DNA of 64,000 nucleotides from Spiroplasma sp. SV19 (GCF_030060925.1 NZ_CP045455.1:1054001-1118000), one strand, 5' to 3'. Positions 20,600 to 31,072 are shown, counted from the first letter of the stretch. Notes: a model not told the origin generated them from the sequence alone. A program made the numbers and translations.

Positions 20600-22881
20600 T
20601 ATCTTCTACCTCCCATTGTGCTAAAGTCATCACGATATCAATTTTGATCACCGTTATTATAATATTTTGTTTTATCTGTTTCTCATGTTTTAAAATGATG
20701 GACTCAAAAGGCAGTCTGAGCAGGACTAGTATGAGTTCCTGAATAATTTGCTGTAATTTGTTCATCCCAATATTTTGACTGTGCAATTTTATCAACAATA
20801 TCTTTTGTTTTAATTTCTGCGGCAGGTCCGCCAGTTTTATAATCTTGGATTGTTTTATTTTCAGCTTCAAAACTAGTATATAAGCGTTGAACTGCTCCTC
20901 CTGATAAGTTCGTTGTCATTGCACTAATAATTAATGTAAATCAATCAGCATTATTTTTCCCTTCACCATCTTTAAAAGTAATAAAGTTTTTTAATCATTG
21001 GTCAGGAGCTGCTCCATTTTGGAGAATTTTATTATTAAAATTATTAAAAAAGTCATAAATTCAGAACCATCATGTTTTGTCATCGGTTGAACCAGAAGAT
21101 GAAGTTAATGTGGCATATTTTTTAACTTCGTCTAAAACCTTAAATTTAAGTTTACTAATACTATCATTATTAACTAAACTACGGTTTGTTAAATATCATA
21201 AATATTGGGCGTTAGCAAATTGGGTATTCATTTTTTGTTTTGTTTTATCTGTTGTTAAAATTTGTGATTTGTCAGACATTGCTTTATAGGCAATATTTGA
21301 ATAATTTAAGCTTTTAAATTGTCAGTCACTATTATAAGCATTATAAGATGTTGGCGTTGCGTCAGCTAAATATTCACGACCATCAAGATGGACTAAATTT
21401 AAACCATTTGTATCAAAGAAGGCAACAACCATATCACTTGTATTTCCAATTTTTCAGTTTCCACTAATTGCATCAGCAGTAGCTTTTCTACCAATGGCAG
21501 TTACTGCCTTATCTAAATCATCAGCTGGTGCAGCGGCTGTAGCACCAATGCTATCATAAACACTTGCTTTTAAAATATTAGACTTAACAGCATCTGCTTG
21601 CGTACTTAGGGTTAATAAGTCTGTTGATGGTGTTGCAGTTCCCTTAATATTGTTAATAAAATCATCTCAATTTGCTGCTGTTTTTAAAGTAGCTAAATCA
21701 GTATTAATTTGATCCTGAACATTTTCATCAAAACTATCTTTTGTAAAACCTGTATCAGTTGGTGTTACACCTGATTTAAAAGCATAAGTTATTTTTGATA
21801 CTGCTAAAGGTTTTTCATTTTGAAATCACTTTTCAATAAGATATTTTTGAAATAATGAATATTGTCCAGGGTCATATGATTGTGCTAAAAGGGGCGTTCC
21901 AATTGATGTTGAACTTGGATCAGTAAAAACAGGTGTTGATACTGGTGGGTATTTAACCATATATTTAGTAACATCATATCCTTCTGTCTTTAAGTTTGTT
22001 GCAATTGTGTCTAAACGAGTGTTAATTTCGGTAACTGTTAATTTGCTTAAATCAGCGCCAAAACTTCCGCTTGTGCTGTCTCAACTAAAAGCCAAAGCTA
22101 CTTGTGTTCGTGAGTTTTGGTCATTAGTATTTCAATCTTTTGCTTGTCCGCCTCCTTTAAGAAAATCAGCAAAAGAACTTAATTTAGTTACTGATGTTTC
22201 TGCTGTATTAGTTTGATATGTACGCATGTTATTATTTAACAAAATGTTAGTTAACATTTGCGTTGCACTAATTCCACCATCAGCACCAGTTGTCATAATT
22301 GCCGCTTTATAGTTTTGTTCTTCAATTTCATATTTTCTATTTCCACTAGCACCAGAAATATCTTTATAATTTGAGTCTAAAAAATCATGATATTTTTTTT
22401 CTCAATTTTTTTGGTCGCTATCTTTAAAACTTTGTTTCTTTTTCTCAACAGTATTGTTTGTGTTTTGAACTAATAAGTTTCATTGATCTTTTAAAATATC
22501 TTTTAGATCTTTATAGTCTGCAATATCACCAACTGTTGTTTGTTTAGTTGGGAAAAATTTATCTGGGTTTGCTAAAATCGCCACACTTAAAATTTGCATT
22601 AATTGCACTGACATTTTAATTCTTGTTGCACCATCTCATTGTGAGGGGTCATTTGTTCATTTTCCATTTCCGGCATCAACAAAGGGGTTTGCTAAAACAC
22701 TCCAAATATCTGGGGAAGTAATTTCCTTCCCACCATAAATTCCGGGAATTCAAGCTCAAATACTATCACCATTCCCATTTTTATGCTGGTTGTTTTTTTC
22801 CTTATTATTACAAGCCACCACTCCCGAAACTGTTGCTCCGACTATTACCATACTGCTCAGTATTGATAAAAGTTTTTTCAT
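20599..22881 (-). CDS. Spiroplasma lipoprotein (760 aa), first of a coupled pair
   Basis: A large surface lipoprotein: MKKLLSILSSMVIVGATVSG leads to the lipobox VVACN (Cys 25). The mature protein has NNQHKNGNGDSIWAWIPG just after the anchor, then over 700 hydrophilic residues rich in Thr, Asn, Lys and Trp, with no family recognised. GGAAGG lies about 9 bases upstream of the ATG. The promoter is at 22959-22988 and the operon is read away from the suf operon. The downstream 567-aa lipoprotein is translationally coupled. Its size and exposure suggest a major surface antigen or ligand-binding protein, which is inference. Confidence 0.88.
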
Positions 22882-22958
22882 TTTGCTTCATCCTTCCTTT
22901 TGACTTTTCATTTTTTTGTACTTTTTGGTAAAAAATACTAAGTACATTCTATTAAAAA

Positions 22959-22988
22959 ATTATAATAAAGTCTACTTTTATTGTACAA
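22959..22988 (-). promoter_or_regulatory. promoter of the lipoprotein pair
   Basis: On the minus strand TTGTAC (22983-22988), an 18-base spacer and TATAAT (22959-22964). The -35 and spacer lie inside the perfect palindrome at 22964-23005. Confidence 0.55.
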
Positions 22989-23005
22989 TAAAAGTAGACT
23001 TTATT
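22964..23005. repeat. perfect 42-bp palindrome between divergent operons
   Basis: A 21-base arm starting AATAAAGTCTACTTTTATTG is followed with no loop by its exact reverse complement; the centre is GT|AC at 22984/22985. It sits between the start codons of the lipoprotein pair (minus) and sufC (plus) and overlaps the -35 of the former. A large operator for a dimeric regulator, or a cruciform, fits the position better than a terminator. Confidence 0.85.
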
Positions 23006-23070
23006 TTTAAAAAAATAAAGATATTTCACTTGGAAATGCTGTAAAAGACTCTTAAAAAGGAGGGGTAAAA

Positions 23071-23886
23071 ATGCAAAAAATTGAAATTAAAGATTTGTTT
23101 GTTTCTGCTGATAATGAGATGATTTTAAATGGATTAAATTTAACTGTTAATATTAATGAAATTCATGCTTTAATGGGGCCAAATGGAAATGGGAAATCAA
23201 CTTTGTTGTCAACAATTATGGGGCATCCCAGTTACACTGTTGAACGTGGTGATATTTTAATTGATGGGGAAAGTATTTTAGATAAAACAGTTGATGAGCG
23301 TAGTAAAATGGGGGTTTTTTTCGCAATGCAATCACCAGTTGAAATCTCGGGAGTTTTAAATTTAGATTTTTTAAAAGCAATTATTAATGCTCATCGTGAT
23401 GCTCCAATTAAGTTACCACAATTATATAATGATATTAACCATAATATTAAGAATTTAAAAATTGATGATAGTATGATTCGCCGTTATTTAAATACTGGTT
23501 TTTCGGGGGGAGAAAAGAAGAAGAATGAAATTTTGCAATTAAATTTGTTAAAACCAACGCTAGCTTTAATTGATGAAATTGATTCGGGGTTAGATGTTGA
23601 TGCTTTAAATGTTGTTAGTGCTGAATTAAATAAAATGCTACAAGAAAATTTTTCAGCAATTATTGTTTCACATTATGATCGTTTTTTTAATTTAGTCCAG
23701 CCAACACATGCCCATGTCATTGTTAAAGGGAAAATTGTTAAAAGTGGTGATTATAGTTTAGTTAAAAAAATTAATAAAGAGGGTTATGAATGATTATTAC
23801 AAGAATTAAATTTAACAATTGATACTAAAACCGTAGAAGCAAAACCTTTAACTGGAATTGGTTGTGCTGCGCAAAAAGGAAAATAA
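23071..23886 (+). CDS. sufC: SufC, ATPase of the SUF Fe-S cluster assembly complex
   Basis: ABC-type ATPase that binds SufB and SufD and drives conformational change for Fe-S cluster assembly in the cytoplasm. The 271-aa product shows Walker A GPNGNGKST, the Q-loop in FFAMQSP, signature FSGGEKKKNEI, Walker B LIDEIDSGLDVDAL and the H-loop VSHYDR, with the SufC-specific EIDSGLD. It carries a short C-terminal tail ending GCAAQKGK. Strong AGGAGGG ribosome site. First gene of sufCDSUB; a TGA at 23791-23793 encodes Trp. Confidence 0.96.
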
Positions 23887-23888
23887 TA

Positions 23889-24722
23889 ATGCGAGTTTTA
23901 CTAAATCAGAGCGAAACAATTATTAGTGATAATCTTTTAATTAGTGACACAACCCAAAATGTAACAATTGAGAACATTAATCCTGGTGAAGTTATTAATC
24001 TTAATTTTCCAACTGATGTTGTTAATAAAACTTTTTTAATTTTTTTAAATTTAACGGCCGAAGCCACAATTAACTATAATATTCCTGCTCAAAATCAAAT
24101 TAATATTATTAATATTTATAAAAAACGTGAATGTGAGCAAGTTGCTAATCTTTTTTATAATGTTTTAGAAAAAAGCCAGGTTAATGTTTATCATTTGAAC
24201 ATTGTTAACAGTAATATTACGGAAAATGTTACTTTCAATTTGCAAGGCAAGCGGAGCACCCTTAAATATTATTTAGCAAGTTTATCAACTCATAATTATC
24301 ATAAAAATGCGATTATTTATGCTCATCACTTGGCACCAGCAACCGAAAGCAATATTAAAACCTATTCAATTGCAAAGGATAATTCCTTACAAACAGTTAA
24401 ATGTACTAGTCACATTGAAAAAACAATGAGTAAATCAGAAGCTCATCAGGAGTTAAGGTTATTAGTTTTTGATAAGACCTCAAAAGCAATTTCTGACCCA
24501 ATTTTATTAATTGATGAAAACGACATTAAAGCCAGTCATGCTAATGCCGTGGGCATGTTAGACCCCGAACAAATCTTTTATTTACAAACAAGGGGATTAA
24601 CAGTTAACCAAGCACGAAAATTAATTTGTATGGGTTATTTTAAAAATGTGATTGATGCAATTGAAGATGAGACATTACAAAAAAATATTATTGATGAAAT
24701 TGATAAAGAAATTGGAGAATAA
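23889..24722 (+). CDS. sufD: SufD, SUF scaffold subunit (short form)
   Basis: Partner of SufB and SufC in Fe-S assembly. The 277-aa protein is clearly shorter than the usual 400 or more residues, mainly at the N-terminus. It retains the beta-helix core and the C-terminal motif shared with SufB: SHANAVGMLDPEQIFYLQTRGL and QARKLICMGYF. Two bases separate it from sufC and AGGA precedes it. The start at 23889 is preferred; an upstream in-frame ATG lies inside sufC without a good site. Identity as SufD rather than a SufB copy rests on size and gene order. Confidence 0.85.
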   Translation: MRVLLNQSETIISDNLLISDTTQNVTIENINPGEVINLNFPTDVVNKTFLIFLNLTAEATINYNIPAQNQINIINIYKKRECEQVANLFYNVLEKSQVNVYHLNIVNSNITENVTFNLQGKRSTLKYYLASLSTHNYHKNAIIYAHHLAPATESNIKTYSIAKDNSLQTVKCTSHIEKTMSKSEAHQELRLLVFDKTSKAISDPILLIDENDIKASHANAVGMLDPEQIFYLQTRGLTVNQARKLICMGYFKNVIDAIEDETLQKNIIDEIDKEIGE

Positions 24723-24724
24723 GT

Positions 24725-25954
24725 ATGATTGATTATAAAAAAATTAGAACCGAATTTCCTTTTTTTAAAAATAACGCTGATCAAATTTATCTTGATAGTT
24801 CAGCCACTAGTTTAAAACCTCAAGTTGTGATTGATGCAATTAATAATTATTATACTCATTATGGCACTAATCCCCATAATATTGATAGTGATTTAGGTTA
24901 TGAAACAAATGTGCAATATGAAATGATTCGGCGTAAGATTCAACATTTTATTAATGCTAAAAAAGATAAGGAAATTATTTTTACCCCTGGTGCAACATAT
25001 AGTTTGAATCAAATAGCGTATGGTTTAAGTGACTTTCTCTATGAGGGAGATGAAATTTTAATTACAAAACAAGAACATGGAGCAAATATTTTGCCGTGGT
25101 ATCGTTTAGCATCAGAAAAAAAAGCGCATGTGAAATTTTTATCAGAAACAAATTTTAAAATTGATTTAGAGCAATTAGCAAAAGTAATTACGCCTAAAAC
25201 AAAAATTGTTTCTTTTGCTAATGTTCCTAATATTTTAGGTTATGAAAATGATCCGATAGCAATTATTGCGGTGATTAAAAAAATTAATCCAGAAATTATT
25301 GTTGTCGTTGATTGTGCTCAAGGAATTATTCATATGCCAACTGATGTTCAAAAATGAAATGCTGATTTTATTACTTTTTCTGCTCATAAAATTTTTGGAC
25401 CAACCGGAATCGGAATTTTATGAGGAAAAGAAGAGTTATTATTAAAACTAAAACCATTAATTCTTGGTGGTGGGATGAATGCTCGCATTGAAAGTAATGG
25501 CTTGGACTATCTTTTAAAAGGCTTGCCAGAACGCTTAGAAGCTGGGTCAGCTAATATTGGTGATATTTTTGGTTTTGGTGCTGCGATTGATTTTGTCAAT
25601 ATGCTTACGTTAAAAGAAATTATTAATTATACGCATCAGTTAAAACAATATGCGCTTGAACAATTTCAGCAAAAATTACAAGATAAGGTTATTATTTATA
25701 ATGCTGATGCTAAAGCGGGCACATTAGTTTTTAATGTGAAAGGTGCTTTTTGTCAAGATGTTGCTACTCACTTAGGCAGTCGTAACAAAATTATGGTTCG
25801 CAGTGGTGATCATTGTGCTCGTTTAATTGGAGAAATTATTCCAGATAAAAATACGATTCGCGTTAGTTTTTCAATTTATAATAGTCATGAAGATATTGAC
25901 TGATTAGTAACAGCGTTAGCAAATGAAACAGATTTTTTAGGAAGGTTGGTTTAA
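24725..25954 (+). CDS. sufS: SufS, cysteine desulfurase
   Basis: PLP enzyme that takes sulfur from cysteine as a persulfide and hands it to SufU. The 409-aa protein has the N-terminal IYLDSSATSLKP, the PLP-lysine in FSAHKIFGPTGIG, and the catalytic Cys in the short loop VRSGDHCARL, as in group II desulfurases. GGGMNARIE and LEAGSANI are also diagnostic. Two TGA codons (25355 and 25422 regions) and one near the end encode Trp. It begins 2 bases after sufD and its stop touches the sufU start. Confidence 0.96.
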
Positions 25955-26410
25955 ATGGAATTTGATAAAAATGATCCGATGTTTTTACGCCAAATTATTA
26001 TGGAACATTATTCAGAACCACAATACAAAGGATTAACTAAAGAACCAACAGCACATTCAATTCACCAGGCTTCTGAATCATGTATTGATGATATTCATTT
26101 AGAATTAATTGTTACTGACCAAAAAATTATGATGGCACGTTTTGACGGTGTTGGGTGTGCTATTTCAACCGCATCAACAGATATTATGGCCCAGGAATTA
26201 GAGGGAAAAAGCATTCATGATGGTTTAGCAATTATTGACAATTATCTTGCGATGGTTTTTGATCAACCCTATGATGAAACAAAGTTAAATGACCTAATTG
26301 CTTTTATTAATATTGCAAAACAACCCAATCGAATTAAATGTGCCACAATTGGTGTTACTGGTCTTCAAACGCTATTATTAAATTTATTAAACACAAATAA
26401 CAAAAAATAA
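25955..26410 (+). CDS. sufU: SufU, zinc-dependent sulfurtransferase / IscU-like
   Basis: Accepts persulfide sulfur from SufS; Zn ligands and reactive Cys are in the IscU fold. The 151-aa protein has NDPMFLRQIIMEHYSEP, the first Cys-Asp pair in SCIDDIHLEL, a second Cys in GVGCAISTAS, and a third in RIKCATIGVTGLQ. The usual C-G-D is C-I-D here, a conservative variant. It starts directly after the sufS stop codon, with AGGAAGG inside sufS as its ribosome site. Confidence 0.93.
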   Translation: MEFDKNDPMFLRQIIMEHYSEPQYKGLTKEPTAHSIHQASESCIDDIHLELIVTDQKIMMARFDGVGCAISTASTDIMAQELEGKSIHDGLAIIDNYLAMVFDQPYDETKLNDLIAFINIAKQPNRIKCATIGVTGLQTLLLNLLNTNNKK

Positions 26411-26425
26411 GGGAGGTGTTATTTA

Positions 26426-27838
26426 ATGCCAAAATTAAAACAAGAGAAACAAATTAAAGAAATTTCAAGTTATAAGTATGGTTTTAGTGATGGAGATATT
26501 TCTTACTATAATACAGGGAAAGGTCTTAATGAGGATATTATTAATGAAATTTCTGATCATAAAAATGAACCAGAATGAATGCGAGAGTATCGTTTACAAT
26601 CATATCGTAATTTCTTAAAAATTAACAACCCAAGTTGGGGACCAAATTTAGAATTTATGAATTTTGATGATTATGTTTATTATATTAAAGCAACTGATCA
26701 CATTGCTACAACGTGAGAAGAAGTTCCTGAGAAAATTAAAAATACTTTTGATCGTTTAGGATTACCGGCTGCAGAACGTGATTATTTAGCAGGAATAAAA
26801 GCCCAATATGATAGTGAACCGGTTTATGGAAGTATGTTAAAAGAAGTTGAAGAAAAAGGAGTTTTCTTTTTAGACTGTGATACAGCGCTTCGTGAACATC
26901 CAGAGTTATTTAAAAAATATTTTGGAACATTAGTCCCAAATACGGATAATAAATATGCTGCTTTAAATAGTGCTGTATGGTCAGGGGGCTCATTTATTTA
27001 TGTTCCCAAGGGAGTTAAATTAGAAAAACCATTGCAAGCTTATTTTCGAATTAATTACCAAAACAGTGGGCAGTTTGAACGAACATTAATTATTGTGGAA
27101 GATGATGCAGAATTACATTATATTGAAGGATGCACGGCGCCAATTTATTCACGTGATTCTCTTCACGCGGCTATTGTTGAAATTTTTGTCGGTAAAAATG
27201 CTAAAATGCGCTATACAACAGTGCAAAATTGAAGTGATAATGTTCTAAATTTAGTAACAAAACGAAGCATTGTTGAAGAAAATGGACAAATGGAATGAAT
27301 TGATGGTAATATTGGGTCAAAAATTAATATGAAATATCCAAGTGTTATTTTAAAAGGAAACAATAGTAAAGGGCAGTGTATTTCGATTGCTGTGGCAAAA
27401 GAAAATGTAATTCAAGATGCGGGTTCAAAAATGATTCATTTGGGGAAAAATACTTCTTCAAAAATTATTTCTAAATCAATGACCTTTAATGGGGGAACAG
27501 CCAATTATCGTGGTTTAGTCCATATTGGACCAAAAGCACAGTATTCAAAAGCACGAGTAGAATGTGACACCTTAATTTTAGATGGCAAATCACATTCAGA
27601 TACAATTCCACAAAATAAAGTTTATAATAATGAATCACAAATTGAGCATGAAGCAACCGTTAGCAAAGTTTCTGAAGAACAATTATTTTATTTACAAAGT
27701 CGTGGTTTATCAGAACAAGAAGCTTTAGAAATGATTATAATGGGGTTTTTAGAACCTTTTACAAGAGAACTTCCAATGGAATATGCTGTTGAGTTAAATC
27801 AATTAATTAAAATGGATATGGAAGGTAGTGTTGGTTAA
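26426..27838 (+). CDS. sufB: SufB, Fe-S cluster scaffold
   Basis: Core scaffold on which Fe-S clusters are built with SufC/SufD. The 470-aa protein includes [19 protein letters not shown] near the N-terminus, [37 protein letters not shown], the conserved HYIEGCTAP Cys motif, and the C-terminal [26 protein letters not shown] ribosome site 9 bases before the ATG. Its stop codon overlaps the start of the next gene (TAATG). TGA codons at Trp sites occur in the first 100 codons and near 27230 and 27295. Confidence 0.97.
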
Positions 27839-28389
27839 TGTCAGGTAATAATAAGCAACAAATCCGACAAGAAAAAATAACCTTGCGTCAAAAGATTACG
27901 CCATCATTGCGAAAACAAAAAGAGCAACAAATTTTTAATTGCTTTTTTGATAATGATATAATTCAAAATAGTAGAAATATTGCGCTTTATTATTCAATTA
28001 AAGGAGAAGTTGGCACAACTTTAATTATTGAAAAATTATTGGCAGCAAAAATCAATGTTTTTCTTCCCCGAATGGTAGAAAATGATTTACAATTTTATCA
28101 AATTACTAATTTAACTGCTGATTTAGAATTTAATCAACGGTATGGGCTTTATGAACCACTAATTACATTGCCCTTAATTAATAAAAACGAAATTGATATT
28201 ATTGTTGTGCCAATCGTTGCGTTTGATCAAAATTATTTTCGGTTAGGCTATGGGAAGGGTTATTATGATCGTTTTTTAAAGAATTATCAAAAAACAGTAA
28301 TTGGGTTAGCTTTTATTGAACAATTAGTACCAGAACCATTACCAATTGAAAAACATGATGTTAGAATTGAAACAATTATTAGTGCTTAA
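27838..28389 (+). CDS. 5-formyltetrahydrofolate cyclo-ligase
   Basis: Converts 5-formyl-THF to 5,10-methenyl-THF with ATP, salvaging stored folate. The 183-aa protein has the N-terminal KITLRQKITPSLRKQKEQQ, the central IALYYSIKGEVGT, and the signature YFRLGYGKGYYDRFL. The start overlaps the sufB stop, so it is translated with the suf genes. Together with glyA and the ECF S component at 939-1895 it makes a folate theme, though not one operon. No missing residues noted. Confidence 0.94.
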   Translation: MSGNNKQQIRQEKITLRQKITPSLRKQKEQQIFNCFFDNDIIQNSRNIALYYSIKGEVGTTLIIEKLLAAKINVFLPRMVENDLQFYQITNLTADLEFNQRYGLYEPLITLPLINKNEIDIIVVPIVAFDQNYFRLGYGKGYYDRFLKNYQKTVIGLAFIEQLVPEPLPIEKHDVRIETIISA

Positions 28390-28406
28390 TTAGACAAGGA
28401 GTAACC

Positions 28407-29201
28407 ATGAATTTGCCATTATTACGGATTGTTAGTAAATATTGATTTAAATCATTACATACTTATTTAATAACATTAGTTTTGCCCGTGCTACTATACT
28501 TTATTAGTGTTCGTGTTACTAATATGTTTAATAGTAATGCTAGTTATTTAGCATTACCAGGGTCAATTTTGCTGGTTGGTGTTTTAAATGGAATTCTTGA
28601 TTTATCAATTGCTTTTTATGAATTCCGAAAAACAAGTTTTGCTCGGCAACTACATTTATTAAAAGCATCAATGTATCAATTAGTTTTTGTTTTAATTTTA
28701 ATTAATGTGATTACTAGTTTAGTCGGATCATTATGATTATTTTTAATTGCTTTTCTAAGTTATGGCGAAGCAATTCATGTTGAATGAATTAACTGGTTTA
28801 GTTTTTTTTGAGCAATTATTTTAGGATCTTTAGTTGCTTCTTTAATTGGAATTTTAGTTGCTCTTTGTTCGAACGATTTAAAAGTTATTTTAGTAACTGC
28901 AATTACTGTTTTTTTAGTTTTTGCTTTTTTAGCAGGATTGTTTTTTCCCCTTGGGGTTGTTCGTAGTGATAAAATTTTAAATATTATTGGTTATTTATTA
29001 GTACCAAGTTATTCATCGTCAATTATGGGAAGTGCGTTCTTTTGATCAGTTCCGGAATGAATTTTAGATTCTAATCTATATCCAAATTTAACATATTTTG
29101 CTGAATTACATAATATTTGATTACCAAGTTTAATTAGTCTTACTTCTGGTCTTGCTTTTTTTAGTTTAATTTTTGTAATTAATTATTATCAAGATAAATA
29201 A
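28407..29201 (+). CDS. ABC-2 type permease-like membrane protein
   Basis: A 264-aa membrane protein with about six hydrophobic helices. An N-terminal SKYWFKSLHTYLITLVLPVLLYFISV, a second helix LPGSILLVGVLNGILDL and a central KSSFARQ-like linker (FRKTSFARQLHLLKAS) match ABC-2 transporter permeases, but no ATPase gene is adjacent. An AAGGAG site precedes the ATG. It follows the cyclo-ligase by 17 bases, so it probably ends the suf transcript; the cobalamin riboswitch begins 40 bases after its stop. Function unknown. Confidence 0.75.
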
Positions 29202-29240
29202 AATATGATATGATATTTTTAGACAATTTAATATATAGTT

Positions 29241-29413
29241 ATTTAGAGTTAGGGAATGAAGTGCAAATCTTGAGCTGTCCCAGCAACTGTGATATGGACG
29301 AACACCATAAGCCACTGAAAATATTTTTTGGGAAGGCGGTTAGTAGGATGAAGTTAAGCCAGTAGACCTTTCTAAATTTAATTAGTCTTATTATATAACT
29401 CCTGGGTGTGAGT
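29241..29413 (+). promoter_or_regulatory. cobalamin (B12) riboswitch with P13 hairpin
   Basis: An RNA element with the hallmarks of the cobalamin riboswitch. In order: P1 arm ATTTAGA (29241-29247) paired with TCTAAAT (29371-29377); AGGGAATGAAGTGCAAATC and GAGCTGTCCCAGCAACTGT in the core; hairpin P5 ATGG-ACGAACA-CCAT; GCCACTG, then GGGAAG; GATGAAGTTAAGCC; and the B12 box AAGCCAGTAGACC. Downstream, ACTC and GAGT (29398-29413) enclose a loop GGTGT that can pair with the ACAC of L5, the kissing loop used by these switches. A terminator follows at 29457-29482, so binding would shut off the lipoprotein gene at 29545. E. coli btuB and other known examples share the core in the same order. Confidence 0.9.
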
Positions 29414-29456
29414 CATGTAATTATTTTGCAAACAAATAATTTAATGATTGTTATAT

Positions 29457-29482
29457 AAAAAGCATTTTGGGAATGCTTTTTT
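29457..29482 (+). terminator. terminator of the riboswitch expression platform
   Basis: AAAAAGCATT pairs with AATGCTTTTT over a 5-base loop with trailing T. It sits between the riboswitch and the lipoprotein start codon, so transcription must pass it to reach that gene. A second possible hairpin (AATTATTT / AAATAATT, about 29421-29441) may act as the competing antiterminator element. Confidence 0.7.
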
Positions 29483-29544
29483 GTTTACTGTAACTAGAAT
29501 TAAATTGTCAATTGCTAATCTGCTAGAAAGAGTTCAAAAAGAAT

Positions 29545-30528
29545 ATGAAAAAAATACTAATGGTGCTATTGAGTAGTGCATTTATTTTGTCTCCAACTGC
29601 CACAATTATTGCTTGTAAAAATATTGATGAGTTTATTTCATATCAAGATCCAGATTGGATTTATCAGATGAAAACTGCTGCATCAGAGCAATTTACCGTT
29701 GGTTATGATAATTATTATTTACCATCGGCAAGAAGTAGCATTCAAAAAGACAATTGGTTAGATCTTAACCAAGAAAGTCATGTTTATGTCTATTTTAAGA
29801 ATATTACCAATATTGATGAAGTGATGAAAAAGTTATCATTTGGTGATACTGCTAATATGCGACTTGTAACTCAGATTTATGAGCCAATAATATTTACTAA
29901 AACCAATAATGGTATGTATATTTCTGATCCCTTTTTAACACAAAATACGGCTGTTGGAGAATATACAATGATGGCACAAGATAAGTGACAAGACATTAAA
30001 AATAGCAAAAATATGAAGCAATTAAATGATCGCTTTCAAAAAGAGTTTGAACAATATGGAACAATTGCTGATTCGCATCCAGTTCAAGGAGTAAATGGAA
30101 CAAAATTTGTATGATGAGACTCAAATCGATGAGAGAGCTTATTGCAAACAGATATTCAAAAGGCAATTTATGGTGTTTGAAGTAGCACTGAAAACAAAAT
30201 TCAAGTGGGAATGAACATTCCATTAAGCCTTGTAAGTAAAGGTTCAATCAAAGTGTCCAAGACAGATGTCCAAAATGTATTTCGGATTGATTTAAATTAT
30301 CAAGAAGATTGAATAAATAATAGCTTTAACAAAATAAAATACCTACTACCCCACTGAGGTTTTTATTTTAAAATTAAAGGTGAAAATAATGCCCAATATG
30401 TTTCACCACAACTAATTCCTGCAATTAATAATGCCTTTCGTGCGTCTAACATTTTGACATATTTAAAATCAAAAAAAGTAAATTCTTTTAATACTGAAGG
30501 TTATAAAAATGCCAAAATAATTTCATAG
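29545..30528 (+). CDS. lipoprotein under cobalamin-riboswitch control
   Basis: A 327-aa surface lipoprotein: MKKILMVLLSSAFIL then lipobox IIACK (Cys 24). The mature protein contains FISYQDPDWIYQMKTAASEQ and several Trp-rich strands (many TGA-encoded). No known domain was recognised, and it does not look like BtuF. Because the B12 riboswitch and terminator lie directly upstream, it may bind or import cobalamin or a cobalamin-linked compound; this is inference from regulation. The ribosome site is weak. A small membrane protein follows but has its own possible TATAAT at 30537-30542. Confidence 0.85.
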
Positions 30529-30571
30529 TTTTCCGGTATAATTAATTTAATTATTGAAAGGAGAAAAAAAT

Positions 30572-30922
30572 ATGAAAAATTTGACATGACCAAAGATTTT
30601 AATGTTTATTGGTGCGGCTTGAATTATTATAATTGGAATCTTGTTTGCAGCAGGTGTTCCAACAAAAACTTCAATTTATGGTTGAGATACAAGTTGACCA
30701 GTATTACTGATTCTAGGGATTTTATATATTTTAGTTCCGCTATCAGTTAAACCGGGATTTTGATCACTATTGTGAGCTTTAGCAATTACTAGTTTAGCAG
30801 TCATTTTCCTAATTGGATTCTTTGTTAAAGCAGATTATCAATCACCCTGAACTTATTTAGGGGCCATACCTAATCTTTTCATTGGAGTTGGAGCATTAGG
30901 TTGGATTTTTGTCCATGAATAA
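30572..30922 (+). CDS. small membrane protein, unknown
   Basis: A 116-aa protein with four predicted TM helices (ILMFIGAAWIIIIGILFAAG; the WPVLLILGILYILVPLS region; a helix around LALAITSLAVIF; and NLFIGVGALGWIF). No charged residues inside the helices and no known family. GAAAGGAG lies 8 bases before the ATG. Eight TGA codons would break it in the standard code. It could be a membrane partner of the preceding lipoprotein, but a TATAAT between the two genes suggests independent transcription as well. Confidence 0.78.
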
Positions 30923-30940
30923 AAAATTTTAATTTTTATG

Positions 30941-30985
30941 AAAAAATGACATTATTTACCATTAATGTCATTTTTTTTTTTTTTT
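30941..30985 (+). terminator. strong terminator with a T15 run
   Basis: AAAAAATGACATTA pairs with TAATGTCATTTTTT and continues into a run of 15 T. Confidence 0.85.
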
Positions 30986-31072
30986 GTTTTTAAGTTATTA
31001 TTTAATTAAGAATATAAACAAAGTAAAAAAGGCAAAAATATGATGGGGGATTATTTTAAAAGGAGATGACTT

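Noticed and set aside
22964-23005. The 42-bp palindrome as an ordinary terminator
   Set aside because: It lies between two divergent start codons, has no loop, and overlaps a promoter; no gene ends there.
30961-30985. T15 tract as a third contingency tract
   Set aside because: It directly follows a 14-bp stem and is the tail of a normal terminator; no promoter hexamers flank it.
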